This document shows positions 44,876 to 53,737 of a stretch of 64,000 bases of DNA, piece by piece. The DNA is taken from NCBI GenBank assembly GCA_050184295.1, contig JBFXAM010000001.1, positions 1 to 64,000 on the forward strand, given 5' to 3'. The notes under the pieces were generated by a model, which saw only the letters and a list, made by a program, of their open reading frames with translations, did no database searches and had not been told where the DNA came from. The position numbers and the translations under genes were made by a program. Positions within the stretch are counted from its first letter, which is position 1, and every line of letters begins with the position of its first letter. This DNA is from JBFXAM01 sp050184295. GTDB lineage: Bacteria; Planctomycetota; Phycisphaerae; UBA1845; Fen-1342.

Positions 44876-45928
44876 TTATCCGGTGAACAGCGAGGGTTGC
44901 TCCGGAACGTCCTTCAGCGTCGCGTCGCGACTCGGGGGCGCCGCCAAGCCGACGTGGGCGTAGGCCGCCGGACGGGCTTGTCGGCCGCGCGGCGTGCGGA
45001 CCACGAACCCGACCTGAAGCAGGTATGGCTCGACCACGTCCTCGAGCGTGTCGCGGTCGTGTCCCATGACGGCGGCGATCGCCTCGACTCCGGCTGGGCC
45101 GCCGTCGTAGTGCTTCATCAGCACCATCAGATACTCCCGATCCAGCGCGTCGAGCCCGAGCCCGTCGATTTGCAGGATTTCGAGCGCGGCGTCGACCATC
45201 TCCGGCGTCAGCCGGCCGTCGCCGCGCACTTCGGCGTAGTCGCGCACGCGGCGCAGCAGGCGGTTGACGATTCGTGGCGTGCCGCGCGAGCGGGCCGCGA
45301 GACGCTCGAGTGCCCCCGGAGACGCGTTGATCTTGAGCCGCGCGGCGCTGCGAGCGACGATCTCCGTGAGTTCTTCAACGCGGTAGTATTGCAGATGCAG
45401 AAACAGCCCGAAACGCGCCCGGAGCGGTGCGGAGAGCATGCCGGCGCGGGTCGTGGCGCCGATGAGCGTGAAGTGCGGAAGTGCGAAGTTGATGGTGCGG
45501 CCGCCGACGCCGCTCTCGGTCGTGTAGTCGACGCGGAAGTCCTCCAGCGCGGGATAGAGGAATTCTTCGACGACGGTGCCGAGGCGGTGGACCTCGTCAA
45601 TGAAGAGCACGTCGCCGCGCTGCATGTCGGTCAGCAGGCTCATGAGATCGCCTTGGCGAACGATGGCGGGACCGCTGGTCACGCGGATCGTCGTGCTCAT
45701 CTCGTTGGCGATGATGTGGGCGAGCGTGGTCTTCCCCAGTCCCGGCGGACCGTCGAGCAGCACGTGGTCGAGCGGCTCGCCGCGGCGCCGGGCGGCGTCG
45801 AGCGCGATGCGGAGCTGCTCGCGCACGACATGCTGGCCGATGCACTCGTCGAGCGCGCGAGGGCGCAATGACGTGAGATAGCCTTCATCGCCGCCGACTT
45901 CCTGCGTAAAGAACCGTTCGATCGCCAT
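44876..45928 (-). CDS. ruvB: Holliday junction branch migration DNA helicase RuvB
   Basis: The 350-residue AAA+ motor has Walker A GPPGLGKTT at 60-68, Walker B LFIDEVHRL, sensor motifs (IGATTRAGMLSAPLRARF), and the winged-helix C-terminus (RGRQARPAAYAHVGL). It drives branch migration of Holliday junctions as a hexamer loaded by RuvA. It begins 25 bases after the ruvA stop. The length is typical. A 20-residue N-terminal tail is shorter than in some species. Confidence 0.97.
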   Translation of the reverse strand: MAIERFFTQEVGGDEGYLTSLRPRALDECIGQHVVREQLRIALDAARRRGEPLDHVLLDGPPGLGKTTLAHIIANEMSTTIRVTSGPAIVRQGDLMSLLTDMQRGDVLFIDEVHRLGTVVEEFLYPALEDFRVDYTTESGVGGRTINFALPHFTLIGATTRAGMLSAPLRARFGLFLHLQYYRVEELTEIVARSAARLKINASPGALERLAARSRGTPRIVNRLLRRVRDYAEVRGDGRLTPEMVDAALEILQIDGLGLDALDREYLMVLMKHYDGGPAGVEAIAAVMGHDRDTLEDVVEPYLLQVGFVVRTPRGRQARPAAYAHVGLAAPPSRDATLKDVPEQPSLFTG

Positions 45929-45953
45929 CGAGCTTCCCCGCTGCGGCGCGCGC

Positions 45954-46595
45954 CTATTCGCCGCGGCGGACGCCCGCAGACCCGCGCTTCACCTTGTACG
46001 CCGCGGTCACGATCGCGCTGGCGTCCGCATGGCGCTCGCCCTGCTGAGTCGCGGCGGCAACCCAGCGTTCGGCATCCGGCCGGCGATCGCCCCAACGGAC
46101 CATGATCTCGACGGCAGTCCGCTGGTCGTCGGTCCAGTCGCGGTGCGCGGGCTCGCGTGCCGTCGGTTCCGCGTACGTCTGCATCTTACCACGCAACTTG
46201 ACCACGATCTGGGCGGCGGTTTTCTTTCCGATCTCGGGCAACGCGGTCAGGAAACGCTCGTCGCCACGCGCGATCGCGGCCGCGATGCTCGCGGTCGAGG
46301 CGCCCATCACGCGCAGGGCCTTGCGCGTGCTGATGCCCTTGATCGTAACCAGCAACTGAAAAAACACGCGGTCCGATTCCGTGAGAAAGCCGAGCAGGCG
46401 TGGCGTGAGATTCCCGCCCGCAAGGTTGCCTTCGAGGAAGTGGACGGTGTGAAGCGTGACGTCGGCGCCGATGCGGGCGCGCAGCTCGGGCAAGGCGGCC
46501 ACGGGCGCGAGAACCTCGTAGCAGAGCCCGTCGCGATCGAGCAGCACGGCCTGCTCGTCGACGGCGGCGACGCGGCCGGTGATGCGGCTGATCAT
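45954..46595 (-). CDS. ruvA: Holliday junction branch migration protein RuvA
   Basis: The 213-residue protein has the N-terminal OB fold (MISRITGRVAAVDEQAVLLD), the tandem helix-hairpin-helix region (VTIKGISTRKALRVMG, then LTALPEIGKKTAAQIVVKLRGK), and a C-terminal domain that binds RuvB. RuvA tetramers hold the junction and recruit RuvB. The ATG overlaps the ruvC stop (ATGA), so the two are translationally coupled. The C-terminal domain has a slightly longer, charged tail than usual. Confidence 0.95.
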   Translation of the reverse strand: MISRITGRVAAVDEQAVLLDRDGLCYEVLAPVAALPELRARIGADVTLHTVHFLEGNLAGGNLTPRLLGFLTESDRVFFQLLVTIKGISTRKALRVMGASTASIAAAIARGDERFLTALPEIGKKTAAQIVVKLRGKMQTYAEPTAREPAHRDWTDDQRTAVEIMVRWGDRRPDAERWVAAATQQGERHADASAIVTAAYKVKRGSAGVRRGE

Positions 46596-47161
46596 TGCGA
46601 GGCTCCGGCGCGCGCCGCGCGCACGGCGTGTGGGGCGCTCGCGAGCCGCAGTCCGCATAGCGCGATCGCGATCGCGTCGGCGACGTCGCTGGGCTCGGGC
46701 ACGCGCGCCAGGCCGAGCGTCGCCGCCACCGCGCGCTGCACCTGCGCTTTGCTCGCGTGCCCGTTTCCGGTCAGCGTTTTTTTCACGCGCGTCGCCGACA
46801 CCGGGATCACGCGCAGCGCGCGCGCCGCCGCCGCCGCGAGCACCACGCCGCGCGCGTGGCCCATCAGGATCGCGGTGCGCGGGTGCTTGTAGTGGGCGTA
46901 CAGCTCCTCGCACGCGAGCAGCCGGGGCGCGTGCGCGTCGAGCAGCGCGCCGATGTTGGCGAGGAGTTCAGCCAAGCGGATTTCGAGCGCCGCCTGGGGG
47001 CGGATGCGCACGACGCCCGCCTCCACTAGGCGGTACTCACCCGCCCGGCTCCCCGCCGATAGGATGGCATAACCCGTCCGCTGCAACCCCGTGTCGACGC
47101 CGAAGAGCGTGTCGGCGGCGGCCGGCGGCGTCAGCGGCGTGAGGCGCGGAACGGCATTCAT
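46592..47161 (-). CDS. ruvC: Crossover junction endodeoxyribonuclease RuvC
   Basis: The resolvase of the RuvABC system cuts Holliday junctions symmetrically. The catalytic acids are Asp23 (FGVDTGLQRTGYAIL), Glu85 (LACEELYAHYKHPRTA), Asp160 and Asp163 (EPSDVADAIAIAL). It is 189 residues. The ATG at 47161 is chosen; another at 47173 is possible because no strong ribosome site marks either. It is the first gene of the ruvC-ruvA-ruvB unit. The divergent ctpA-type gene begins 267 bases away. Confidence 0.93.
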   Translation of the reverse strand: MNAVPRLTPLTPPAAADTLFGVDTGLQRTGYAILSAGSRAGEYRLVEAGVVRIRPQAALEIRLAELLANIGALLDAHAPRLLACEELYAHYKHPRTAILMGHARGVVLAAAAARALRVIPVSATRVKKTLTGNGHASKAQVQRAVAATLGLARVPEPSDVADAIAIALCGLRLASAPHAVRAARAGASQ

Positions 47162-47299
47162 GCCGGGCATCATGCACGATTTTCGCGGACAGGCAACCGC
47201 TGCGTCGCCCGGAAAGAACGCGCCGGGCAGCAGCGTACGCCTCCGCAGCGCACGCTTTTGCACGAAATTGTCACCCAGAACCACTCGCGACTTGGTGCC

Positions 47300-47329
47300 T
47301 TGGGCGGTCGTATTCCACCGTCGTATAAT
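47300..47329 (+). promoter_or_regulatory. Candidate promoter of the CtpA-type protease gene
   Basis: A perfect TATAAT at 47324-47329 has TTGGGC 18 bases upstream. It lies 99 bases before the ATG at 47429, in the 267-base divergent gap after ruvC. Confidence 0.5.
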
Positions 47330-47428
47330 GGAAGGTGAACTCGACCGGGCCGCGGCGGCCTTCGCGCGCCGGACCCGCGCCGCCGATCGCGCCGGCGGTG
47401 TCGCCGAACATCCGAAAGGACCTTTCGC

Positions 47429-49639
47429 ATGCGATTGAACCGGGCAGTTCCGGGCGTCCTGGTTGCGCTGTTGGCGGCCGCTGCGTCCGTCGCACTCGCC
47501 GGCGACGGCGGGCTCGCGTCGGCATACGCCGCGATTCTCCGCGGCGACGCGGCGACTGGCCGCGCCGAGATCGCCAAGATCACCGAGTCGACGCCCAACG
47601 ACGCGGAGGCCAAACGCGTCGGCAACTGGCTCGAATCCTACGCACAGCTCACCGCTTCGCGCGATGAGCTGCGGGCAAAAACGCTGGCCTGGAGCGTCGA
47701 GCAGGCGCACGAGGCGCAGGACGCCGGCAAGCTTTTCCTGGCCCTCACGTTCGCGGCCCGGGCGACGGATTATGTCGAGGACGTCGCGCAGTTCGCCGAT
47801 GAGCCGTGGATTGCCGAGCTCACCAAGAGCGCGCTGGTCCGCGCCGCCGAGCTGGAACGCGCGGGGCAGTGGCGTGACGCGCTGTCGTTCTATGTCCAGC
47901 TCGAACGCATCCACGAGAACGACGCGACCATCAAGGAGCGGCGCGAGCACGCCGCCAGCCACGCCCGCCTCGAGTTCGTTTACGCGGACAAGGACGCCGT
48001 CAAGCGGCGGATGAAGGACGTCGACCGCGAGTTCGTGTCGGGCACGATCCAGCGCATCCGCGAGACCTATTACCGCGAGCCGGAATACAAGGATCTGGCG
48101 CGGGCCGGACTCCGCAACATCGACGCGCTGACCGAGACGACGAAGCTCTACGAGGTGTTTGACGGACTTGCAAACCCCGATCTTCGGTCGGCGTTCCTGA
48201 CCAAGATCGCCGCGCTAAAGCAGGAAGTGGAGCGCAAAGAGACCTTTGACCATCGCGATCTCATCCGGCTGTTCCGCGACCTGGTTACGTCGAACAAGGA
48301 CACGGTCGAGCTGCCGGAGGAGCTGCTGACGGTCGAATACCTGGAAGGCATCACGCACGAGCTCGACGACTTCACGTCGGTGATCTGGCCCGCGGACGTG
48401 GCCGAGTTCGACAAGCTGATGATGGGCGAATTTCAAGGCGTCGGAATACAGCTCGGCATCGACGAGATCTCCGGCCGCCTGAAGGTCGCCACGCCGCTGG
48501 AGGATTCGCCGGCCTTGGAGGCAGGCATTCGGGCCGGCGACCTGATTGTGGAAGTTGACGACAAGTCCACGAAGGGCTGGACGACCGAGGACGCGGTGCG
48601 CCAGATCACCGGGCCCGCGGGCACGCCGGTCGCGCTCACCATCTTCCGCCCGAGCATCGGCGAGCGGCTCGTGTTTCCGCTCAAGCGGCGCGAGATTCAC
48701 CTGCGGACGGTGCGCGGCGTGTCGCGCTCGAAGGAGGCGCCGAGCACCGGTTGGAACTACATGCTCGACACCGACGCGGGCATCGCGTACATCCAGCTGT
48801 CCGGCTTCAACAACCATTCGCAGCAGGAACTGAGCCGGGCGCTGGAGGAGGCGAAGCGCCAGGGGATGCGCGGGCTGGTGCTCGATGTGCGCAACAACCC
48901 CGGCGGGCTGCTCGACGTCGCGATCAGCATCGTCGGACTCTTCCAGGCCCGCGGCGAGGTGGTCTCGACCAAGGGGCGGCGTGATCCGCGGCAGCAGTTC
49001 GACGTGGAGGGCACGGCCCCGTTCGCGGATGTGCCGCTGCTGGTGCTCATCAACGAGGGCAGCGCCAGTGCGTCGGAGATTCTGGCCGGCGCGTTGCAGG
49101 ATCACAACCGGGCGCTGGTGCTGGGCCACCGCTCGTTCGGCAAGGGCAGCGTGCAGCGCGTACTGCCGCTCAAGAGCCAGGCGCGTCTGAAGCTCACGAC
49201 CGCGCTGTACTACCTGCCGAGCGGGCGCTCGCCGCACAAGGGCCCCGACGCCAAACAGTGGGGCGTGGATCCGAATTACGAACTGAAGCTGATGCCGAAA
49301 GAGCTGATGAAGGTGATCGAGCTGGAGCGTTCGTCGAGCGTGATCGAAAGCGACAAGGACAACGCGGCGCAGACGCTCGACGAGGAGACCCGCAAGCAGA
49401 AGCTCGCCGCCTTGAAGGACGAAGAGAAGCAGGAAAAGGACGAGGACGACGAGCCGTCGTTGCTCAGCGACGAGGATATCACGCTGCTGAACGCCGATCC
49501 GAACACGGCTCCGAAAGTCGATCCGCAGCTCGAAACGGCGCTGCTTTACATGCGGGCCAAGCTGGCGGGAAACCTGCCTTGGCCGCGCGAGTTGATGCGG
49601 ACGGCGAAAGCGCCGTCGGCGTCGCCCGCACAGCCCTGA
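47429..49639 (+). CDS. Carboxy-terminal processing peptidase (S41, CtpA/Prc-like)
   Basis: The ATG follows AAAGGA. A signal peptide (MRLNRAVPGVLVALLAAAAS) leads to an N-terminal helical region of about 300 residues. A PDZ domain follows (VATPLEDSPALEAGIRAGDLIVEVDD) and then the S41 protease domain with the Ser/Lys dyad, probably Ser547 in GSASASE and Lys572 in SFGKGSVQ. The C-terminus is highly charged (EEKQEKDEDDEP). At 736 residues it is longer than typical CtpA, because of the helical front. Such proteases trim or degrade periplasmic and outer-membrane proteins. A terminator follows. Confidence 0.92.
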   Translation: MRLNRAVPGVLVALLAAAASVALAGDGGLASAYAAILRGDAATGRAEIAKITESTPNDAEAKRVGNWLESYAQLTASRDELRAKTLAWSVEQAHEAQDAGKLFLALTFAARATDYVEDVAQFADEPWIAELTKSALVRAAELERAGQWRDALSFYVQLERIHENDATIKERREHAASHARLEFVYADKDAVKRRMKDVDREFVSGTIQRIRETYYREPEYKDLARAGLRNIDALTETTKLYEVFDGLANPDLRSAFLTKIAALKQEVERKETFDHRDLIRLFRDLVTSNKDTVELPEELLTVEYLEGITHELDDFTSVIWPADVAEFDKLMMGEFQGVGIQLGIDEISGRLKVATPLEDSPALEAGIRAGDLIVEVDDKSTKGWTTEDAVRQITGPAGTPVALTIFRPSIGERLVFPLKRREIHLRTVRGVSRSKEAPSTGWNYMLDTDAGIAYIQLSGFNNHSQQELSRALEEAKRQGMRGLVLDVRNNPGGLLDVAISIVGLFQARGEVVSTKGRRDPRQQFDVEGTAPFADVPLLVLINEGSASASEILAGALQDHNRALVLGHRSFGKGSVQRVLPLKSQARLKLTTALYYLPSGRSPHKGPDAKQWGVDPNYELKLMPKELMKVIELERSSSVIESDKDNAAQTLDEETRKQKLAALKDEEKQEKDEDDEPSLLSDEDITLLNADPNTAPKVDPQLETALLYMRAKLAGNLPWPRELMRTAKAPSASPAQP

Positions 49640-49708
49640 GACGCGGGCCCGGCGCGGCGCTCGGCTTGTCGCGCCCGGCGCCTAAGACGACAGCACAGTC
49701 TTGAAACG

Positions 49709-49745
49709 AAGGCGGGCGGTGGCCGACGCCGCTCGCCTTGTTTGC
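49709..49745 (+). terminator. Terminator after the CtpA-type gene
   Basis: Eleven-base arms AAGGCGGGCGG (49709-49719) and CCGCTCGCCTT (49729-49739) pair with one G-T wobble and are followed by GTTTGC. The gap 49640-49913 has no other feature I can support. Confidence 0.55.
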
Positions 49746-49913
49746 TTCGCGCAGCCCAGCTCAGTGCCACTTCGCGCCTCGCGTCGCCCGGGTCAGGTCC
49801 GTGCGGCGGCCGCGCCGCTCGGTCCAGCTGCCGCACGCCTCCATTCCGGAGGTGCGCCGGTTCGCGCGCGGAACGAAACCGGGCGACACCGTCGTCGCGC
49901 GCCGGGGGCGCGC

Positions 49914-51746
49914 TCACAGACCCACGCGGACCCGATCGTCCGCGCAAACGGAAGCCGCCACCGGTGGCGCGAGACCGGCAAGGTCGGCGATCGTCGCCGC
50001 GTCGGGCAGAAAGCGCGGGTCAGGCCGTAGCTCCGCGCGGTGCGCGAGCCATTTTTCGAGTTCCGAGGCGCGCACCGGCGCGCCGCCCATGCGCCCGACG
50101 GCGAGCGCTTCGGCCGACGCCGCAAGATACGCCGCGAGCGAGAGTGCGCGGGTCGTCGACGGGTCGCGATCGCGCGGCGCCGCCGATGTGTGCGCGGCGG
50201 GCTGAATCGCAGGCGCTGCCGCCGCAGACGGAGATTCTGACGACGCAGACCCGTCCGCCGGCGCGCCGCGGACCGCGAGCGTCAGGGCCGCAGTCGCGAG
50301 AATGGTCTGCTCGCTTCCCAACAGGTCGGCATAGTGCCGGGCGAGCGTCGGCACAAACTCGCTCTTGAGCCGCTCCGGGTCGCATGTCGGCGGCTCGCCG
50401 GCGTGAGCACCGTTCTCGGCGGCGTCGGTTCGTGGGACATCGCCGCCGAGCGGCGGGGCGTGACGATTGAACGTGAGCAGCCCACGCTTGCGAAGGCTGA
50501 CGAGCAGTCCGCGTCCGCGCACGTGATTCAGCAGGTTTGCCGCGACCGCCGGCAGGCTGCTGGTCATGTCGTGCATCGTCTCGCGCAGTTGTCGCTCCGT
50601 GACGCATAGCAGGTCGGCGTGGCGCAGCGCACGCAGGTCGCTGCGCGGGCCATGGGCGCAGCCGGCGACGACCGCGGGCCGGCCGGCCGCGTCGCGCACT
50701 GCCGCCAGCAGCCCCGGCGTGACAAATCCGTAGCCGAAGTCGCACCAGATCATGAGTCGAGCCCCGTCGGCGAGGCGGGCGAGCGCGGCGGCGACCCGCC
50801 GTTCGGCGCTGCTGTCGAGCGGCGTGCTGAGGCCGTCGCTGACCTTGAAGAGCTTGGTGTCGTCGGCGAGATAGGTGCAGCGGTCGATCAGCGCGGGGCG
50901 CACCGGGAACAGCTCGCTGCGGACGCCGCGTTCCGCGAGCGCTTCGCCCACACACAGCGATGCGTCGTCGGCGCCGACCGCGGCGACCAGCGTCGGGCGG
51001 GCGCCGAGGGCCGCGAGTTGGAGCGCGACGGCGGCGGCCCCGCCCCAATAATCCGTGCTGCCCAGCTGCTGAAGCGCGAGCACGGGCGCGTCGCCGGCGG
51101 CGGCCGTGGTGTCGCAGAACACATAGCGCTCGCGGAGCAGATCGCCGGCGACGACGACCGGCACACCGGCGAAAGCCGCGATTGTCTCGTGGCAGGCGTG
51201 TTGATCCACGCCCGCGCGCCGGCAGAGCGACCGCAGCCGATGCTCGTCGAGCTGCTCGTCCTGGGCCATGCTCTCGAGCAGGCGCGTCGAGCTGAACACG
51301 ACGTCGCCGCTGTGAAACACGACGCGCCCGCCGCCGCGCTCGACGACCTCGCGCTCGCGCAGGAAGCGCGGGTCGGCGCTCCCCGCGTACTCGCGGCCCT
51401 TGACGTACACGTCGGGCTGGAGCAGCGCGAGCAACTCGCACGCGGTCGGGTGAGGATCGATCACGACCCAGTCGACGAACTCGAGCGCCGCCAGATTTTC
51501 GGCCCGCAACTCCTGCGGAATGTACGGACGATCGAGCCCCTTGCCGACGCCCCCGTCCGCCGTCAGCGAGACGATGAGCACGTCGCCGAGCTGGCGGGCG
51601 AAGTGCAGGTAGCGGATGTGTCCGGGGTGCACGATGTCGAAGCACCCATGGCATTGGACGATCGTGCGCCCGGCAGCCCGGAGTTCGCGCAACGCTTGCG
51701 CAATGGCCTCGGGCGTGACGATCTTGCGTTGCGGCGAAGCGCGCAT
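49914..51746 (-). CDS. HldE/RfaE-like protein with swapped domains: nucleotidyltransferase then degenerate PfkB kinase
   Basis: E. coli HldE has the sugar kinase first and the adenylyltransferase second; this 610-residue protein has them in the other order. Residues about 10-150 are the nucleotidyltransferase with CFDIVHPGHIRYL (HPGH at 40-43) and VKGREY. Residues about 189-515 align with the HldE-type PfkB kinase (VVAGDLLRERY, YWGGAAAVALQLAALGA, C-terminal GRMGGAPVRASEL). Where active kinases have DVTGAGDT it has DLLGSEQT (474-481), so the catalytic Asp is Gln480, and GGAANVA has become GGAAAVA. It may make an activated heptose or related sugar with only the transferase active. No other heptose gene is near. 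Confidence 0.8.
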   Translation of the reverse strand: MRASPQRKIVTPEAIAQALRELRAAGRTIVQCHGCFDIVHPGHIRYLHFARQLGDVLIVSLTADGGVGKGLDRPYIPQELRAENLAALEFVDWVVIDPHPTACELLALLQPDVYVKGREYAGSADPRFLREREVVERGGGRVVFHSGDVVFSSTRLLESMAQDEQLDEHRLRSLCRRAGVDQHACHETIAAFAGVPVVVAGDLLRERYVFCDTTAAAGDAPVLALQQLGSTDYWGGAAAVALQLAALGARPTLVAAVGADDASLCVGEALAERGVRSELFPVRPALIDRCTYLADDTKLFKVSDGLSTPLDSSAERRVAAALARLADGARLMIWCDFGYGFVTPGLLAAVRDAAGRPAVVAGCAHGPRSDLRALRHADLLCVTERQLRETMHDMTSSLPAVAANLLNHVRGRGLLVSLRKRGLLTFNRHAPPLGGDVPRTDAAENGAHAGEPPTCDPERLKSEFVPTLARHYADLLGSEQTILATAALTLAVRGAPADGSASSESPSAAAAPAIQPAAHTSAAPRDRDPSTTRALSLAAYLAASAEALAVGRMGGAPVRASELEKWLAHRAELRPDPRFLPDAATIADLAGLAPPVAASVCADDRVRVGL

Positions 51747-52067
51747 GTTGGGTGATCGCCTGACGAGGAGTCCTTGTTTGGAGCACGCGGGCGCCGTTCG
51801 GGCCCAGCGCCGGCCGGCGCGCGCTCCGGCGTGCTTCCTATCGGAGGGCTTGGCGAGCGCTGTGGAACCGACGCGCAGTCGTGTCCGAGTCGCCCGTCGG
51901 CGAATCGGCGTCGGACTGGCGGCGGAGCGTGTTCGGATCGACGCCCCCCGGGCCGCCGGCCAGGCGGGCCGGCGATCGCACGGCGTGCGGCTCGTGGGCG
52001 GGTGGGTGTGCCGGTCGAAGACCGCGCGCTCGCGCTGGGGACTCGGATCACGTAGTGCGGGACCGGC
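51747..52067. other. Gene-free gap between the HldE-like and YhaM-like genes
   Basis: I see no gene, strong promoter or hairpin in this 321-base stretch. It should hold the promoter for the HldE-like gene and the end of the YhaM-like transcript. Confidence 0.5.
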
Positions 52068-53087
52068 TTACGGCGTTGGGTCGTTGCCGCGGGTGCCAAA
52101 GGGGTCGGCCTTGAAGACTTTGGTTTCAAGGGCGGAAACCCAGTTGGTCCAGCGGGCGGCGGAGTCGTTGTCCTTCGCGATCTCGCCGAGCATCATGTGA
52201 ACCTTGGCGTCGAGGTTATCGAGGTGGTGCACCAGCACGGCCTCGGGAATCGCGGGGAGCTTGGGGCTGCCGAATTCGTACTTGCCGTGGTGCGCGAGGA
52301 TGACGTGCTGGAGCATGTTCAGCACGTCGGCGGGGAAGGGCTTTCCCGCGTCGCGCTCGACTTCGCGGGCCTTGTTTTGAATCCAGAGCACCGCTTGCAC
52401 GATGTGTCCGAGCAGTTGCCCGTCGTCGGTGTATTCGAAGTTGGCTTCGTAGGCGAGCTCGGCGACCTTGCCGGCGTCGTGCAGGAAGATGCCCGCCAGC
52501 ACCAGGTCCATGCTGAGCTGCGGGTATCGTGGTGTGACGAGCACCGCGAGCTCCAGCAGGTTGAGCGTGTGCTCGAGCAGCCCGCCGAGATACGCGTGGT
52601 GATTGGTGCGGGCGGCGGGGGCGAGCTGAAAGCCGCGGGTGAACGCGTCGTCCTTCATGAACCGCCCGATCAGCGCCAGCAGGTCGGGTTGCTTGATCTG
52701 TCGGAGGATTTCCTTCACGCGCGACCACATCTGCTCGACGTTGTAACGCGTGTGCGGGAGAAAGTCGCGCGCGGTGACCGCGCCCTCGGGCACGGAGCGC
52801 ACGCCGTCAATGATGAACTGGCGAGCTCCCTTGTAGCTCTCCACCCGGCCGCGGAAGTAGAGGAACCCGCCTTCGGGCATGGCGTCGTAGAGCGCCTGGG
52901 TCGCGTTCCACATGCGCGCGAGAATTTGTCCGGTGCCGTCTGCGAGGACGGCATGGATGTAGAGGCCGCCGTTGCTCGTCGTGCGAAGATCCTTCGACGC
53001 GATGCGGTAGACCTCTTCCTCGAGGCGCTGGCCCGGCTGAAGCGAGGCGATGGTCGTGCGCTGCGCGGGGGTGTTGGCGTGGGTCAC
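52068..53087 (-). CDS. YhaM-like 3'-5' exoribonuclease (OB-fold plus HD domain)
   Basis: The 339-residue protein has an N-terminal OB-fold (GGLYIHAVLADGTGQILARMWN) and an HD phosphohydrolase domain with HHAYLGGLLEHTLNLL, IFLHDAGKV and LAHHGKYEFG. This pairing is the signature of YhaM, a manganese-dependent exonuclease acting on RNA and single-stranded DNA. The length and order match. It overlaps the upstream 141-residue protein by four bases (ATGA). The role may be RNA turnover. Confidence 0.85.
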   Translation of the reverse strand: MTHANTPAQRTTIASLQPGQRLEEEVYRIASKDLRTTSNGGLYIHAVLADGTGQILARMWNATQALYDAMPEGGFLYFRGRVESYKGARQFIIDGVRSVPEGAVTARDFLPHTRYNVEQMWSRVKEILRQIKQPDLLALIGRFMKDDAFTRGFQLAPAARTNHHAYLGGLLEHTLNLLELAVLVTPRYPQLSMDLVLAGIFLHDAGKVAELAYEANFEYTDDGQLLGHIVQAVLWIQNKAREVERDAGKPFPADVLNMLQHVILAHHGKYEFGSPKLPAIPEAVLVHHLDNLDAKVHMMLGEIAKDNDSAARWTNWVSALETKVFKADPFGTRGNDPTP

Positions 53088-53509
53088 GCGGATTCACTCG
53101 CTTTCGCTTCGGCGCTGGCGGACTTGATCCATTCTTTCGCATCCGGCGAGAGGAACACGACGTCATTGCCGAAGAGGTCGTGGCGGATGACGATGCCGAG
53201 CGGGGTCGTGAAGTAGCTGTGGATGCCGGTCGATACGTCGCGGATGGCGGCGTCCCAGGGTTTCCCGCTGTCTTCCATGTTGCGCAGGGTGTAGTAGAGG
53301 CCGAGCGGATCCCCGCGGTGTCGCAAGTGGATCTCGGCCGCGAGGATCTGCTCGGCAGAACGGCGCGCACGATCCCAGTCCGCGCGCTCGTTGGCGTGAA
53401 AGACGACGCGCTGGAGCTTGTCGATCTCGTCGCAGAGTCGCTGCAGGAAATCGTGCTGGCGGATCGTCGCAAGCAGCGCGTCGAATTGTGACTGCGAGAG
53501 GCGCGACAC
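53084..53509 (-). CDS. Hypothetical protein translationally coupled to the YhaM-like gene
   Basis: The GTG at 53509 has GGAGTGA six bases upstream. The 141-residue product is cytoplasmic and has a helical first half (LDRLCDEIDKLQ-like repeats: FLQRLCDEIDKLQRVVFHA) and a beta-containing second half (SYFTTPLGIVIRHDLFGNDVVFLSP). I do not recognise a domain. Its four-base overlap with the exonuclease gene suggests a joint role. The gap 53510-53737 before it shows nothing clear. Confidence 0.65.
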   Translation of the reverse strand: MSRLSQSQFDALLATIRQHDFLQRLCDEIDKLQRVVFHANERADWDRARRSAEQILAAEIHLRHRGDPLGLYYTLRNMEDSGKPWDAAIRDVSTGIHSYFTTPLGIVIRHDLFGNDVVFLSPDAKEWIKSASAEAKASESA

Positions 53510-53737
53510 GAATCACTCCACGAGCCGCGCGGCACGCGGCCGATGCATGGACGCCAGTGGGGTCAGCCACGCTGCCTGCATCATGAGGAAGGGTGGGGCC
53601 GGACGCCCGCCCGACCCATGATGCACCCATTCTGACCAACTACACTCGGGTGCGGTACGCCACCGAGCCGTTCGCGGGTTTCGGCGCCTGGCAACGAACC
53701 GCGCGCGACACACCGCGTGGCGTGCCACGGCGCGTGC

